Notes: generated from the letters alone by a model not told the origin. A stretch of DNA of 64,000 nt from Luidia sarsii (GCA_949987565.1 OX465114.1:2292701-2356700), one strand, 5' to 3'; counted from the stretch's first letter, positions 43,684-55,400 are shown. A program made the numbers and translations.

Positions 43684-45648
43684 CTATACCATAGCCACAT
43701 AGATGTCGTGACCGGGGTCTCCCTCTGTCGCGGTCGCTGTCGCGGTCGCGGTCGTGGTCGTGGGCTCGGCCTCGCCGCTCTCGGAGTTAACGGCCGAGAA
43801 GACCCAGCTGCCGGGCGGCGGCAGGTCCGAGGTGTCGGTCAGGACCTTCTTGGCGCCCGGCAGACCCTCAGTGCGAGCGTAGGCGGCCCCGGGGGGGATG
43901 GGCGGCAGCTTCTTCTGAGACAAGTCCGGCGGTGTGGGTGACTTGTCGGCGGTGGTAGTAGCGGTGGTGGTAGCGGTGATGGGGGGAGACACGGTGGACT
44001 TATAGGTGAGAAGGGTAGGGGTGGCGGAGGGCTTTCCGAAGGAGGCCGCTGCCAGATTGAGATCTTTGTCGCCTCTCACCCCGGCCTTGGTCTGGTCACG
44101 GCAGCAGCACTGACAGAGGACGGCGAAGGCTATGACCAGGATGATGACGCTCATGCCGGCCTCGCAGATTGCCACTATGACCAGCGGGCTCAGTCTGAAG
44201 CTGGGCTGCTCCGTCACCGGGGCCAGGGTGCTGGCGTTGGACGCGGCCTCCCCGCCGGGGGACGAGGCCGTCCGGGTCCCGTTGTCCGTCACCCGGACCC
44301 CTCCGACGGGAGGGACCGGCGTGGCGGTGGCGCCCGGAGTGGACGTGGCGGGCCGGCGGCGATCTGCGCCGCTGACCACGGCGGCGGGCTGGTGGTCGTG
44401 TCCCGGTCCGGAGGACGGCGGCGCCGGCTTGAGCCTCTCGCCGTCCACGCTTCCGCGGAGCACGCTCCACGCCGCTTGGCCGATGACCGGCTGCTGCGTG
44501 GCGTGGCCGCCCACTCGAGCTCTCTCACCGCCCGTAACTCCTCGCTCCCTGTCAGGGGCGTCGGGACTCCCACCGCTCTCGGCCGGCGCAGCCTTCATCA
44601 CGCGGACCTCCATGTCCACCGTGCGACCACCGCCGCCGCGACCGTCGTCGGGTTCTCTGCAGGACACCACGAGCCCGTTGTCCTCCGGCGTGACCCGCCA
44701 GATGGTGATCTTCATGCCGTCCGGACTGAGGGAGTAGCGGTGGGCTAGGAGCGGCGGGTCCAGCGCCCAGCGGGGCGGCTCGGGCGTGGTGGTGACGGCG
44801 GGGACTCGCCCCGTCCCCTCGTAGCCGGGGCACGGTAAGTGAGCGTCGCTTCCCGGGACTAGGTCCAGGCTGATGCGGGTCCTGTTGATGACCGGCGGCA
44901 GCTCGATGAAAGGACCCATGGAGCAGCTACGCCTGGCCGGCCCGCCCTCACCCTCGCCCGCACTGAATTCGATCGTGCACGTCACCTTCTCCCTCCTCAG
45001 TCGGGCCGCGTCCGCCGAGAGCCTCAGGGTGTAGGGCTCGGTGGTGTCCGTCAGGTTCTCTGCCAGGACGAGTCCGCTGGAGTCGAGGAGCTTGACGACC
45101 GTGCCCGGGCGGTTGTTGAGCACCGTGCAGCCCACCGCCGCGTCTCGACCGGTCAGGGCCGCCCGGGACAGGCGCTGCGGCGAGGGTCGCAGGCAGCGGA
45201 CGGACGGCCGGGCGGCCGGCGCCACCACGGTCAGCCTGGCGGGCCGGGACCGCAGGAACCAGCGCTGGTTCAGCTCCCAGAACTCCACGGCGTAGCAGTG
45301 GTAGACCCCGGCGTCCTCGGGCCGGACTCCGTGGAAGACGAGGTTGAAGCGGAGCCCGCCGCCAGACGCTGCGTCCTCCACCACGATGCGGGACAGCCTG
45401 TCCGGGTCGGCGGTCAGGAGAGAGCGGCCGCTCGTCTGGAACCGCGCCTCCTTCATCCAGGCCACCTCCTGGCTGTCGCTCAGCGACGACACCTGGCACT
45501 CCAGGGTAGCCGTGCCGCCGACTTGCTCCGTGACGTTGCGCGGCTCCACCACGAAGTGCGGCCTATCCGTGGGCGGCGTCTGGGCTCGTGACGGACAAGC
45601 AACGCTGGCCGCTAACGCAGCCAACAACAGTGCAGTCGACCCCATCAT
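43684..45648 (-). CDS. Single-pass membrane receptor with three immunoglobulin-like domains, single exon
   Basis: 654 residues from the first in-frame ATG (45648); a stop codon lies just upstream in frame. The second ATG (45645) has the better context. Residues 1-22 are a signal peptide (STALLLAALAASVACPSRA). Domain 1 has C51, W64 and DAGVYHC (C118), a V-type pattern. Domain 2 has C174 and C224, domain 3 C273 and C330 with DNGLVVSC. A Pro/Thr/Ser/Gly-rich stalk follows, then a transmembrane helix at about 488-511 containing one Glu (496), and CQCCC at its inner edge. The tail has a class I SH3 ligand (KKLPPIP, 579-585), a Thr/Ala run, and ends DIYVAMV, where YVAM fits the YxxM PI3-kinase p85 SH2 site. 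There are five N-glycosylation sequons in the ectodomain. GC content is far above the surroundings. I do not recognise an orthologue; the ligand is unknown. Confidence 0.85.
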   Translation of the reverse strand: MMGSTALLLAALAASVACPSRAQTPPTDRPHFVVEPRNVTEQVGGTATLECQVSSLSDSQEVAWMKEARFQTSGRSLLTADPDRLSRIVVEDAASGGGLRFNLVFHGVRPEDAGVYHCYAVEFWELNQRWFLRSRPARLTVVAPAARPSVRCLRPSPQRLSRAALTGRDAAVGCTVLNNRPGTVVKLLDSSGLVLAENLTDTTEPYTLRLSADAARLRREKVTCTIEFSAGEGEGGPARRSCSMGPFIELPPVINRTRISLDLVPGSDAHLPCPGYEGTGRVPAVTTTPEPPRWALDPPLLAHRYSLSPDGMKITIWRVTPEDNGLVVSCREPDDGRGGGGRTVDMEVRVMKAAPAESGGSPDAPDRERGVTGGERARVGGHATQQPVIGQAAWSVLRGSVDGERLKPAPPSSGPGHDHQPAAVVSGADRRRPATSTPGATATPVPPVGGVRVTDNGTRTASSPGGEAASNASTLAPVTEQPSFRLSPLVIVAICEAGMSVIILVIAFAVLCQCCCRDQTKAGVRGDKDLNLAAASFGKPSATPTLLTYKSTVSPPITATTTATTTADKSPTPPDLSQKKLPPIPPGAAYARTEGLPGAKKVLTDTSDLPPPGSWVFSAVNSESGEAEPTTTTATATATATEGDPGHDIYVAMV

Positions 45649-46595
45649 TGTCGATCCGACAGGAAGTTTTCTCAATCATACAAAGTACAACATCAGTCGG
45701 CACAGAAACCGCACAAGTTTACGGACAGAGTGTCTTCAACTCCAGATTCCTTTCCCACGCGTATAATTCCTGCTCGATAGGAGAGCCAGCCGCGCTCGCA
45801 TCTCGTCAGTACAAGTCGACGCTCAGACACAGACCTGGGACAGCACACCCTCGCGAACCTTCAGGCCGTTACTCGCGAACGACCCATCGTCAATATCCAG
45901 TCGCACATTCGAGAAACGAACGCGAGAAAAGAAGAAGAAGAAGAAGAAGAAGCAGAATGCACAGTCAGACGCAGACAGAACAGGTCCACAGTTTCCACAT
46001 CGACCACAGAGCAAGAAATCAACCACACTTTGCTGAAAGAAGTCAAACAGTACTCGGGCGTGGTGACGCAGTAGTTACTGGATGTCCCAGACAGTCAATA
46101 ACAGTGATGTCGAGTGTGACAGAGACGGCTACGATCCTTTGAGATGTGCGGGTAGATGGCGTGCACTGAAGGACCTGTCAGACCCGCTGCTCGGTGATGT
46201 ATGCTGGGGGCTGAGCTACGGACGTGCCTTATAAACCAATGGTTGGTAGCGGCACGGTCAGGGGTAGGGAAGAGGGTTCGTGTAGGGGTGTGCCTGTGTG
46301 TGTGGGGCTCAATCAGTCTCCGGAATGGTACAAACGTTGGCCGAGTGAGAACTCCCCCGATGACTCGCTCTAGTTTCCCCTGCGCTCATTGCTCGTCTAC
46401 TATACAGTACTCTGTGCACAGTAGTGACTAGCCAACTCCTCTCGTGTATACATATACATACGCTGCGCGCGCAAACGGGGCCTCACTCATTAGGGACGGC
46501 AAGAGCCGCGAGGCGACGGCTGTTTCGTGACGGTGAAAAGTTAGAGTCTTGGCATGACGCATAGTGAAAACACTGATCGCTTTATAAATAAGACT
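45649..46595. other. Upstream flank of the receptor gene
   Basis: It holds a GAA microsatellite (45928-45952). On the minus strand a TTTATAAGG word at about 46228-46236 could be a TATA box, but it would imply a 5' UTR of about 560 bp. No upstream coding exon is recognised. Confidence 0.35.
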
Positions 46596-46599
46596 TAAG

Positions 46600-46745
46600 A
46601 CTTTGCATGGTGGGTGAATCAATATAGGAAGGTTTGCAGTGACGCCATGTATAAGGTCTCTTAAAGAAGAGGTGTGGTTCTGAAAAGAACCTGAGTGGTA
46701 ACTCGACGTTTCGACCAGTATGCTCTGCAAACCTTCCTATAATTG
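46600..46745. repeat. Second tail family, inverted remnant
   Basis: AGGAAGGTTTGCAGTGACGC and GCAAACCTTCCTATAATTGA face each other. Between them are GGTTCTGAAAAGAACC and ACTCGACGTTTCGACCAGTA, a decayed hairpin/GAAAC end. Confidence 0.7.
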
Positions 46746-47600
46746 ACTTTAATGTGGTACTTGGCGATGACATAGTTGGGTTACAAATGACGGATGAGTC
46801 GCTCTCAGACGAAAACTATCTCATTGCAAAGTGAAAGTAGACGAAATGATTGAAGTAAACAGAAGGGAATAAGCTGCCTTTATACAATGCTGAATATTAC
46901 TATACACTACTAATTGGTGGACGCATACGAGATCCGAGAACACAATGCCTTGCCAAATACCTCTGTGCAACATCAATGTGTGCATGTCTGATATATCATG
47001 CCCAATATCTCTTGCAATGCAGTCGATATAGTTCAGAGGTAGTCTTCCTCAGTTTGGGCAGGGTAGTCAAAAGGAAAACACATCAGATAGGATTTGATCC
47101 TTAGCCGCGAAAACAGCGATCAGCAAAAACTTGTTCTGCGAGTAGCCGCAACGGATATCAAAGGTTTTGCATCTCACGAACCGCACTTGAAGCCAATGCT
47201 AAAGAGCATCGGGTGTACAATTAGTGAAGACAATGTTGCCGTCTTGACCAGCGAGCCCACAGCGGATACAAACCACGGTTATGTTTACAGCAAAACAGCC
47301 TCCATTGTCTATAAGCTTCCCCGAGCCACCTTAATCCGGTCAACAACAGGTTGTTTTTTGCACTCTAATTAAGAAGGGTGTGATCCACAGGCACAAACAC
47401 GGTGCTTAAACACGACCCTTCATCAAACCATGGAGGAATAAGAAGATCAAAGGTTAATGAGTTATATTCCTTCCGACCATGGAGGTTCCGACCGACGTTC
47501 CACCCAGCTTAGGTAATTAAATCTTTGAGAAGGACTTACCACCCGTAGTAGTAGCTCCTCTAGTCCCATCTGATGTACTTGAGGCGATTTCATAGAGATG
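46746..47600. other. No gene seen
   Basis: A 92-codon plus frame at 47094-47372 has no recognised motif. Confidence 0.35.
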
Positions 47601-47601
47601 C

Positions 47602-47920
47602 TTAAAGCCCCTACACAACATTGGTAAGATCAAAAAAAAAAGAAATGTCCACAGATTTACATGAAACTTATACAGTTTGAAGATGGCTATAGTAGAAACC
47701 TCGCACTGAAATATTTATGTATAAAATGCTGTATTTTGGGAGAAAAGAGCACAAGAACAGTTTGTGTCTCACCCCTAGATCTAAACGAACAATGCATTTT
47801 CTAGAGACTCGGTTGGCGGATTGAGCTGAAATGTTCACAGGTGTGCTATTTCATACATATGTTGGATCAGACAACGTATGGATGCTATTCTTTGACCTAG
47901 ACCAATGTTGTGTTATTTAA
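47602..47920. mobile_element. TTAA MITE, internally deleted copy
   Basis: Starts TTAAAGCCCCTACACAACAT. It lacks the ATGCAGCATTTTCGCGAAAC segment of full copies, and its right end is degraded to AATGTTGTGTTATTTAA, which still closes on TTAA. Confidence 0.8.
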
Positions 47921-48189
47921 GCACAAAATGTCACGAGCCACACGATCCCCTTGCCTAGACAAACTTTACTGATGTTTCATGATAAGTAGAGAAGAGTGGA
48001 ATACAAGTCAGAAGCACTAGACATCACATCGAAGTAGGGTTTGTGATCCTGATTACACATGGAAGACTTTTCCTGCTTATAAGAGTGGGCAGAGGTTTCT
48101 AGACGGCATTCCTATCTCTTGTCAATATTTCCTGGCTCATTACCAATGATGGATTCCTCTTTCCAAAAACGTTCTCAGAGTCATATGCA

Positions 48190-48382
48190 AAACATGTTAC
48201 AAACTGCTTGCAGACTGAAATGAGGTCTCGGGTTCAAGTCCCGGTCAAGTCAAAGTTTTCTTTGCCATTTTCCCAAATTGTTTACAAATCTCCCAGTCAG
48301 TTTGTGCTTGCATTGTTTAATCTGATAGCTAAGGAGGGTCTGACGTTTCGATCCTAGCAGGACCTTTCTCAAAGGCAGAGTC
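48190..48382. repeat. Chimeric PLE flank / tRNA 3' half, then a PLE tail
   Basis: TTACAAACTGCTTGCAGACT resembles the PLE flank and runs directly into GAGGTCTCGGGTTCAAGTCC CGGTCAAGTC (48222-48251), a tRNA 3' half with perfect B box, and its array-type tail. An inverted PLE tail (TCTGACGTTTCGATCCTAGC) follows at 48338-48381. Confidence 0.7.
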
Positions 48383-49200
48383 TCTCTGCAGGCAACGCTC
48401 CCTATATCACGCAGCACAACGAGAAGGTCGACAACCCACGAGTGGTTGTACAACGGGTTACCATGATGGTTTACCACGGTATATTTGTGGGCCTTTCTTG
48501 TCCGAATGTTCATTAAGCGAACCATTCAAAGCAGCGCATTCAAACCATACTTGGTCTGTCCAGGCAAATAGTCTGGTACACGCATTGCAAAGTACAGCAA
48601 CCTATGCAGTTTTCCCCGCAGTGAACACAGGGAAGTTGACAAAGATGGCCACACAAACGTTGAACCTAGGACTCCGAAGATGTAGTGATGAAAATGTAGA
48701 TAAAATGCGGTCTTTGGTACAGCCAAAATCAAAACCTGAATCGATCAATGACGGAACTACAACAGGTTACAATGCACATTTTCTAATAAGAAGTTCATCT
48801 TGATAGCCACTTGAAAATGTATCGTCAGGACACACTCAGGTAGATAATTCTGTATTGGACGTATCCTTGTGATGTTAGAGGATAGATGAAGACTCTAGTT
48901 TGATCTTTGAGAAGGTCATTACAAAGCGCAAGCCTGTGTACGGGTAGATGGTTATCTGCATTGGGCGTTCCCACACATACAGGTAGATCCAGGACTATCC
49001 ACACAATGCCCATAGGATTAGTCACAGTGTGTACGCCTGAGCTAACCCTCACGATGAAACTATTATCCGGTCAATTTCCTACCGTCCTTCACGAGTGTCG
49101 GGGGTATCATGTGTGGAGACTACCCCCATGCCACTATCAATCATTATGCTGGGTGTGTCTAAACAATACAGTCCCCCCTAGTCACTGATGATACTCCAAG
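48383..49200. other. No gene seen
   Basis: Opposing frames of 68-101 codons with no recognised motif. Confidence 0.35.
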
Positions 49201-49204
49201 TTAA

Positions 49205-49990
49205 CCATTCGGGGAAGAGGTAGAGAGAGAGACACAGACGGAGAGAGAGATGGGGAAGAGAGAGGTGGAGAGAGAGAAGAGGAGGAGAAGGAGTGAGGGA
49301 GAGAGAGGGAAAGGGAGAGAGAGATGGGAAGGGGGAGAGACACAGAAAGAGAGAGAGTGGGAGAGAGAGCTTGGTGGAGGGGGAGAGAGAAGAGGGGGAG
49401 AGGGAGGGAGAGAGAGAGGGAGAGAGAGTGGAGGGGAGAGAGAGAGGGAGAGAGGGGGAGGGAGAGAAAGAGAAGGGGAAGGAGGGAGAGAGGGAGAGGG
49501 AGAGGGGGAGAGGGGAGGGAGAGAGAGAGGGAGAGAGAGAGGGAGAGAGGGAGAGAGGGGAAGACAGATGAGGAGGGAGGGAGAGAGAGAGGGAGAGAGT
49601 GAGAGCGAGAGGGGGAGAGGGGAAGAGAGATGAGGGAGGGAGAGTGAGAGGGAGAGGGAGAGGGAAAGGGAGAGAGGGGAAGAGAGATGAGGAGGGAGAA
49701 AGAGAGAGAGGGAGAGAGTGAGAGGGAGAGAGGGGAAGAGAGATGAGGGAGGGAGAGGGAGAGGGGGAGGGAGAGGAGAGGGGGAGTGAGAGGGGGGAAA
49801 TGGAGAGAGAGGGAGAGACAGAGGGAGACAGTGGGAGAGAGAGAGTGAGAGAGAGAGGGAGAGAGAGAGTGAGAGAGAGGGGGAGAGGGGGAGAGGGGAA
49901 TGAGAGATAGAGAGAGGGGGAGAGAGAGAGGGGAAGAGAGAGAGAGAGGAGAGAGCGGGATAAAGATAGAGGGGGGAGACACTGGAGAGA
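49205..49990. repeat. Purine tract (GAGAGAGGGA)n
   Basis: About 780 bp of nearly pure A/G on the plus strand. The 302- and 266-residue Ser/Leu/Pro frames on the minus strand come from composition. Confidence 0.95.
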
Positions 49991-50690
49991 GAGAGCGATG
50001 AGAGTATAATTATAAGTCATCCGCTCTATTGTTTTACACATCCATTGTTGTTCTCCGTCCACCTTTAATGGTGGGGAAATGACCAATCAGATGATGTGGC
50101 GGTTTGCCGTCAAGCACATACTACCTGCTACTGTCTATGCTAGGTACATCGTACATTCGTACGGTGAGACATACCCGTATGTGTCTAATACTTATGGTTT
50201 TGTTGTCTGCATTTTACTTTCTATCTCGGTGCTAGCAGCGTGCACGAGAGCATGCAACAATGGTCGACGCTGTCTTCCCCAACCATCCATTTCCTGTTTT
50301 TCTAAGGAGGAATCTTCAGGAATGTCACGAGGTTCTGCGCTGTTTTTCTATCGAGTCCCCGGCTTACCGTGGGGGGGGGGGGGGTGCAGGAAGGGACAGG
50401 AGGAGAGAGACTTGGGTCGGAGCTACTAGTTGAGAAGGATCGGCAAACAAATTGGAAGGGTTAAGTAGAGATCCACGGAGGTAATGCTCGGCTTGTGTGA
50501 CACTTTTTAAAGATCTGTATGGCCGTGATTAGTGGTGGCGCATGTGACAATAACTCATTAGTGTGATGACAAGCAGTTTCATTACATCGCATTAGTGTCA
50601 TTTTTTGCACAATCATGCCAGATGGTGTGAGCTACTTACTGACTGGACTAATTTGGCATACACTAATCACGCGCCCCCCATTTGGGTCTT
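49991..50690. other. No gene seen
   Basis: Contains a G12 run at about 50371-50382. A 116-codon plus frame (50079-50429) has no motif. Confidence 0.35.
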
Positions 50691-50696
50691 TCCTTT

Positions 50697-51655
50697 GGGG
50701 AATTCGATACGATTTGATTCCATCTGTTTCGATTCGATTCCATTTAGTTTAAATCAAGTCCATCTATTCTATTTCGGTTTCATTCAATTTCATTTATGTC
50801 ATTCTGAGTCTCATTCTATTTTTCTCTCAATTCGATTACATATATTTTTATTCGATTTCATTCATTTTATTCGATTTCATTTATTTCAATCTGATTCCAT
50901 TTATTCAATTCGATTCCATTTGTTTCAATTCTATTCGATTCCATTTATGTCAATACGATTCCATCTGTTTCCATTGATTCCATTTATTACAATTTAATTC
51001 CTTTATTTCAATTCGATTCCATTTATTTCAATTCTATTCCATTTGTTTCAATTCGATTCCATTTATTTCAATTCGATAACGTTTATTTCAATTCGATTCC
51101 ATTTATTTCAATTCGATTCCATTTATTTCAATTCGATTCCATTTATTTCAATTCGATTCCATTTATTTCAATTCGATTCCATTTATTTCAATTCGAGTCC
51201 ATTTATTTCAATTCGATAACGTTTATTTCAATTCGATTCCATTTATTTAAATTCGATTCGATTCCATTTATTTCAATTCGATTCCATTTATTTCAATTCG
51301 ATTCCATTTATTTCAATTCGATAACGTTTATTTTAATTCGATTCCATTTATTTCAATTCGATTCCATTTATTTCAATTCGATAACGTTTATTTTAATTCG
51401 ATTCCATTTATTTCAATTCGATAACGTTTATTTTAATTCGATTCCATTTATTTCAGTTCGATTCCATTTATTTCAATTCGATTCCATTTATTTCAATTCG
51501 ATAACGTTTATTTCAATTCGGTTCCATTTATTTCAATTCGATTCCATTTATTTCAATTCGATTCCATTTATTTCAATTCGATTCCATTTATTTCAATTTG
51601 ATTCCATTTATTTCAATTCGATTCCATTCATTTCATTTGTTTCGATTCGATTCCA
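50697..51655. repeat. 20-bp minisatellite (ATTCGATTCCATTTATTTCA)n
   Basis: Loose at the left (50697-50990) and regular from about 50990 to 51640, roughly 45 units. A variant unit, ATAACGTTTATTTCAATTCG, recurs at intervals of 40-180 bp (near 51070, 51210, 51320, 51380, 51420, 51500), giving higher-order structure. Confidence 0.93.
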
Positions 51656-52294
51656 TTGGGGTCGATGTTGCCAAAGGAATGGCTGCCACTGGTTTGCTCC
51701 GAGGTCGAGCCGGAAGTTGCGACCCCGTAAAGCCAACAAGAACTCAATCAACAAAATCAGGTCAGACCACTTCTGGGTACAGGGGTGAAGGGGGACATCC
51801 CCTCCCCCTACCCCTACCCCCTCCTTAGAATCGAGGGTTCCGCTCCCCACAGACACCCTCCCCGCCCCTCTGAGTTCCTGCTTGGCCTGCTAAGATTACA
51901 ACTAGAATTCTTTCCAGAAGAAAACAAAATTCTCATTTTGTTCGCGAGGTTCCAAATGTATACGATTTTTTATGAAGGGGATAAATAAGAGTCGGCCAGC
52001 CCAGGCTGGGTCAAATCGTATCGAGCTTTATGCATGTGCTGCAGGGTGTACAATCATCTCCGTCATCAGGTCCCATCCCCATCTAGGTTTAGGGGAGAAT
52101 TAGTTTGAGGATCTGCCGGCCAGAATGCTCTCGGGTTCTGATTTCGAGCAGCAGACAAAACTTTGGCGAGCTGCTCCCAAAATGAGGAGGGCATGACTCT
52201 TGGAACCAGCTAGCTAGCTGGACCACGCTCAAATGCCGAAGGATCGTGACTTTCCCCGTAAGACAATCACACCATATTCAGAACTTGAAAATTT
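51656..52294. other. No gene seen
   Basis: Unique-looking sequence with no recognised frame. Confidence 0.35.
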
Positions 52295-52342
52295 AGTGGG
52301 CCTGACGTTTCGATCCTAGCAGGACCTTTCTCAAAGGCAGAT
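52293..52342 (-). mobile_element. PLE tail, minimal copy
   Basis: TTTAGTGGGCCTGACGTTTC, hairpin, CTTTCTCAAAGGCAGA. Flanks ATATTCAGAACT(T) at 52274 and ATATTCAGAACTGA at 52345 form a 12-bp direct repeat, which looks like a target-site duplication. Confidence 0.75.
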
Positions 52343-52607
52343 GTATATTCAGAACTGATAGTTGATGAGGAAGGACACTGCTGAAAGTCGTGCAAGTTTA
52401 GCAGCAACTTTCAGTAGTTTAGACAAACTACATATACATGACTGTATATACAAGTTGTTGAAGACAATACAGTATACAGTCGAGACTACAGTCTAGTCCA
52501 GAGACCAATGCAGCCAAAAGTTTGCAGCACTAGCAGCCAATTACTTTCAGTCGATTCAAATTAGGGAGGGCCTGACTTTGGTTTGCAACCTTAATCTACA
52601 TTGTACA

Positions 52608-52976
52608 TTACTCAAAGGCGTGAAAACAGCCCAACGTTTCCAATGGAATGCCAGATTCTATCGGAGAGATATCGGAATCGTTCAAAGATGATACCTTGAC
52701 ATGTATCGGTCGGATCGGTTTGACCGAGAGGTATATGTGGCTATTTCTGTCCGTGGTGTAGTCCGTGGCCGAAGATGCTGGCAACGTTTTACCTCCGTAA
52801 ATTGCAATGTGTACATTGACTGCCTGCGCTAATTGAAGTGCGGCCAGTTTGAGATCTGTGGAGTGGTTGATGTACAGCGCCCTCCTCGGCCAGACTGTGT
52901 CAAGATGAGCCAGAATCACAATAAGCCAGACTTGCATTGTCCGTCCTTGACCGACTAGACTCAAGACAGACATCAT
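52608..52976 (-). CDS. Hypothetical small secreted protein or first exon
   Basis: The frame begins with two ATGs (52976 and 52973) and encodes 122 residues. A hydrophobic stretch (MQVWLIVILAHLDTVWP, residues 14-30) could be a signal peptide. The rest (LKLAALQLAQAVNVHIAIYG, then one NHS sequon) is unlike low-complexity shadow frames, but no family is recognised. Upstream on the minus strand lies an AAAATGGCGAC YY1-like word at about 53097-53107 and ATGACGTCG at about 53058, compatible with a promoter. Part of the frame may be intron if a donor at AAG/GTATCA is used. Confidence 0.3.
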   Translation of the reverse strand: MMSVLSLVGQGRTMQVWLIVILAHLDTVWPRRALYINHSTDLKLAALQLAQAVNVHIAIYGGKTLPASSATDYTTDRNSHIYLSVKPIRPIHVKVSSLNDSDISPIESGIPLETLGCFHAFE

Positions 52977-53434
52977 ATTTTTGGCTAATCCCTGTTCAGT
53001 CTGGACTCGCGGCTTCCAGCCATGAGAGGGGAGGGGTTCATTGCATGACGTCGTGATATCTTGTAGCTGAGAAGGCTATAGCACTTTACACGGAGTCGCC
53101 ATTTTGTCGTCGATCAAGGCCACTTTTATCGATTATGGAGTCCATTCGTCGATGACTTTGGAAGTGGGCCTACGTGGTGTCTCTTCTCGTTAGGGGAAAT
53201 AAACCAGGCTAATTGGTGTGGAGGGGAGATTTGCGGAACCATGGACTGCAGGCTCCTGTGCCGTTGGGACCTCTCTGTACATTCCCTCACGTACTACACT
53301 CCTATACCAACTTACTTGCTGGTTAGTTGCAGTATTCCCGCGTCGCTAATCCATCACCGCTCTTCCTCCTCTTCAAAACCAATCAGGCAAATCATTTCCT
53401 TTGATTTCCAACATTATATCTTTCTCATTCCCTC
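52977..53434. other. Possible promoter region; no gene seen
   Basis: GTCGCCATTTTGTCG (53095-53109) is a reverse YY1-like element facing the 52608-52976 frame. Confidence 0.3.
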
Positions 53435-53443
53435 CTAACCCCC

Positions 53444-53508
<65 letters not shown>

Positions 53509-54330
53509 CCTCTCACTCTCCCCACCCAATCTCTCTCTCCCTCCCTCTCTCCCCTCTCTATATATCTATCTCTCCCTCTGTTTCTCTCCTTCTCTCTTCC
53601 TCTCTCTCCCTCTACCTCTTCCCCTCTCTCTCCCTCCACCTGTTTCTCTCTCTTCCATGTTTCTCTCCCTCTCTCTCAACCCCCCTCTCTCTTCCTCTCT
53701 CTCCCTCTACCTCTCCCTCTCTCTCTCTCTCCCTCTACCTACCCCTCTCCCTCTCAACCCCTCTCTCCCCTCCTCTCTCTCTCTCCCTCTACCTCCCTTC
53801 CCCTCTCCCTCTCTCTCACCCCCTTCCTCACTCCCTCCCTCCCTCTCTCTCTCCCTTCACCCCCTCTCCCTCCATCTCTCCCTCCCTCTCTCTCTCCCTT
53901 TCTTTTTCTCTCTTTCTCTCTCTCTCTCCCTCTCTCTCCCCTCTCTCCCTCTCATCTCTCCCTCCCTCCCCATCTCTCTCTCCCCTCTCCCTCCCTTCCC
54001 CTCTCCCTCTCTCTCACCCCCTTCCTCACTCCCTCTCTCTCCCTCTACCTCTCCCCCTATCTCTCCCTCCCCTCTCTTTCTCCCCTCTCTCCCTCTCTCT
54101 CCCCTCTTCCTCCCTTCCCCTCTCCCTCTCTCTCACCCCGGCCCTTCCTCTTCCTCCCTCCCTCTCTCTCTCCCTTCCTCCCCCTCTCTCTCCATCTCTC
54201 CCTCTCTCTCACTCTCCCTTTCTCTCTCTCTGTCTCTCTCTCTCTCCCTCTCTCCCCACCCTTCTCCCTCCCTCTCTCTCCCCCTCCCTCTTTATCTCTA
54301 TATCTCCCCTCTCTCTCATTGCTGGATCAT
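53435..54330. repeat. Pyrimidine tract
   Basis: About 900 bp of C/T-rich sequence, starting with (CT)n of about 50 bases. Segments such as CTCTCACCCCCTTCCTCACT recur (53812, 54012), showing local duplication. Long Ser/Pro/Leu frames are compositional. Confidence 0.95.
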
Positions 54331-54654
54331 GTCTGGCAATTGAGTTCCTTCGCGCGTCGCGACAGCCGGTTAACATTTCCACCGTGTCGAACTTGACCTT
54401 GGACATGTCGATGGTACGGCGTCCACGTGCGCCTCGCTTTTCTCAAGGTCCTACTTAGAGACGAGACGCGGGGGACCGCGTTCAGTCACACTCGATCCGT
54501 TTCTGATGAGGTAACTTCCAGGTATGCGTGCGTCCGTTGGCAGTCTTCCGAGCCTGCTAATGGGGATGTGTGTCATCTGTCCGAGGCAGTCATGAAAGGA
54601 GTCGCTTGAATTGACGATTGAGAGTGGTGCCTAGAGGTAGACCATGCATCATTG
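54331..54654. other. No gene seen between two pyrimidine tracts
   Basis: Short GC-richer spacer. Its 60-codon frame has no motif. Confidence 0.35.
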
Positions 54655-55277
54655 AACTACACCCTTCTCCATCCCTCCCTCCCTCCATCTCTTTTTATCT
54701 CCCTTTCTCTCTCTTCCTCTCTCTTTCTCTCCATTCCTTCCTCTCTCTCTCTACCCTCATATCTCTTCCACTCTCTCCCCCTTTCTCCCCTCCCTCTCTC
54801 TCTCCCTCCCCTCCTCCGCTCTCCTCTCTCTCCACCTGTCTGTCCCTCTCTTTCTCTCTCTCTCTCCCCATCTCTCTCTGCATCCCTCTTCCTCTCTTTC
54901 CCTCGATCTTTCCCTCTCTCTCGTCCGTCTCTACCTCTGACCACCCTGTCTCCTTCTATCTTCCTCTTGTTCCCTCGATCCTTCTCACTTTCTCTCTTTG
55001 TAACTTTCTCTCTCCCTCTCTCTCTCTCTCTCTCCCTCTCTGCCTCTCCCTCTGTCTCTCCCTCTGTCTCTCCCCCTCTCTCTCTCTGTATCCCTCTTCC
55101 TCTCTTTCCCTCGATCTTTCCCTCTCTCTCCGTCCGTGTCTACCTCTGTCCACACTGTCTCCCTCTCTCACTCATCCAATCATTTCTCTTCCACTCTCGT
55201 CTTGTTATCATCCTTTATTTGTCTGTGTTTCCCTTCTCTCTCTCTCCCTCTCCCTCTCTCCCTCTCTCCCTCTCTCC

Positions 55278-55314
<37 letters not shown>

Positions 55315-55400
55315 TATCTCTCTCTCCTCTCTCTCTCTCCTCTCTCTCTTTCCCTTCCTCTCTACGTCTCTGTCTTTATGCTCATTCATCTGTCTGTCGT
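54655..55400. repeat. Pyrimidine tract with internal duplication
   Basis: C/T-rich. TCCCTCTTCCTCTCTTTCCC TCGATCTTTCCCTCTCTCTC occurs at 54882-54921 and 55090-55129, a duplication about 208 bp apart. Frames are compositional. Confidence 0.93.

Noticed and set aside
45649..45675. A receptor start nine codons upstream at 45675
   Set aside because: That codon is TTG, directly after an in-frame TGA. The first ATG is 45648 and gives a proper signal peptide.
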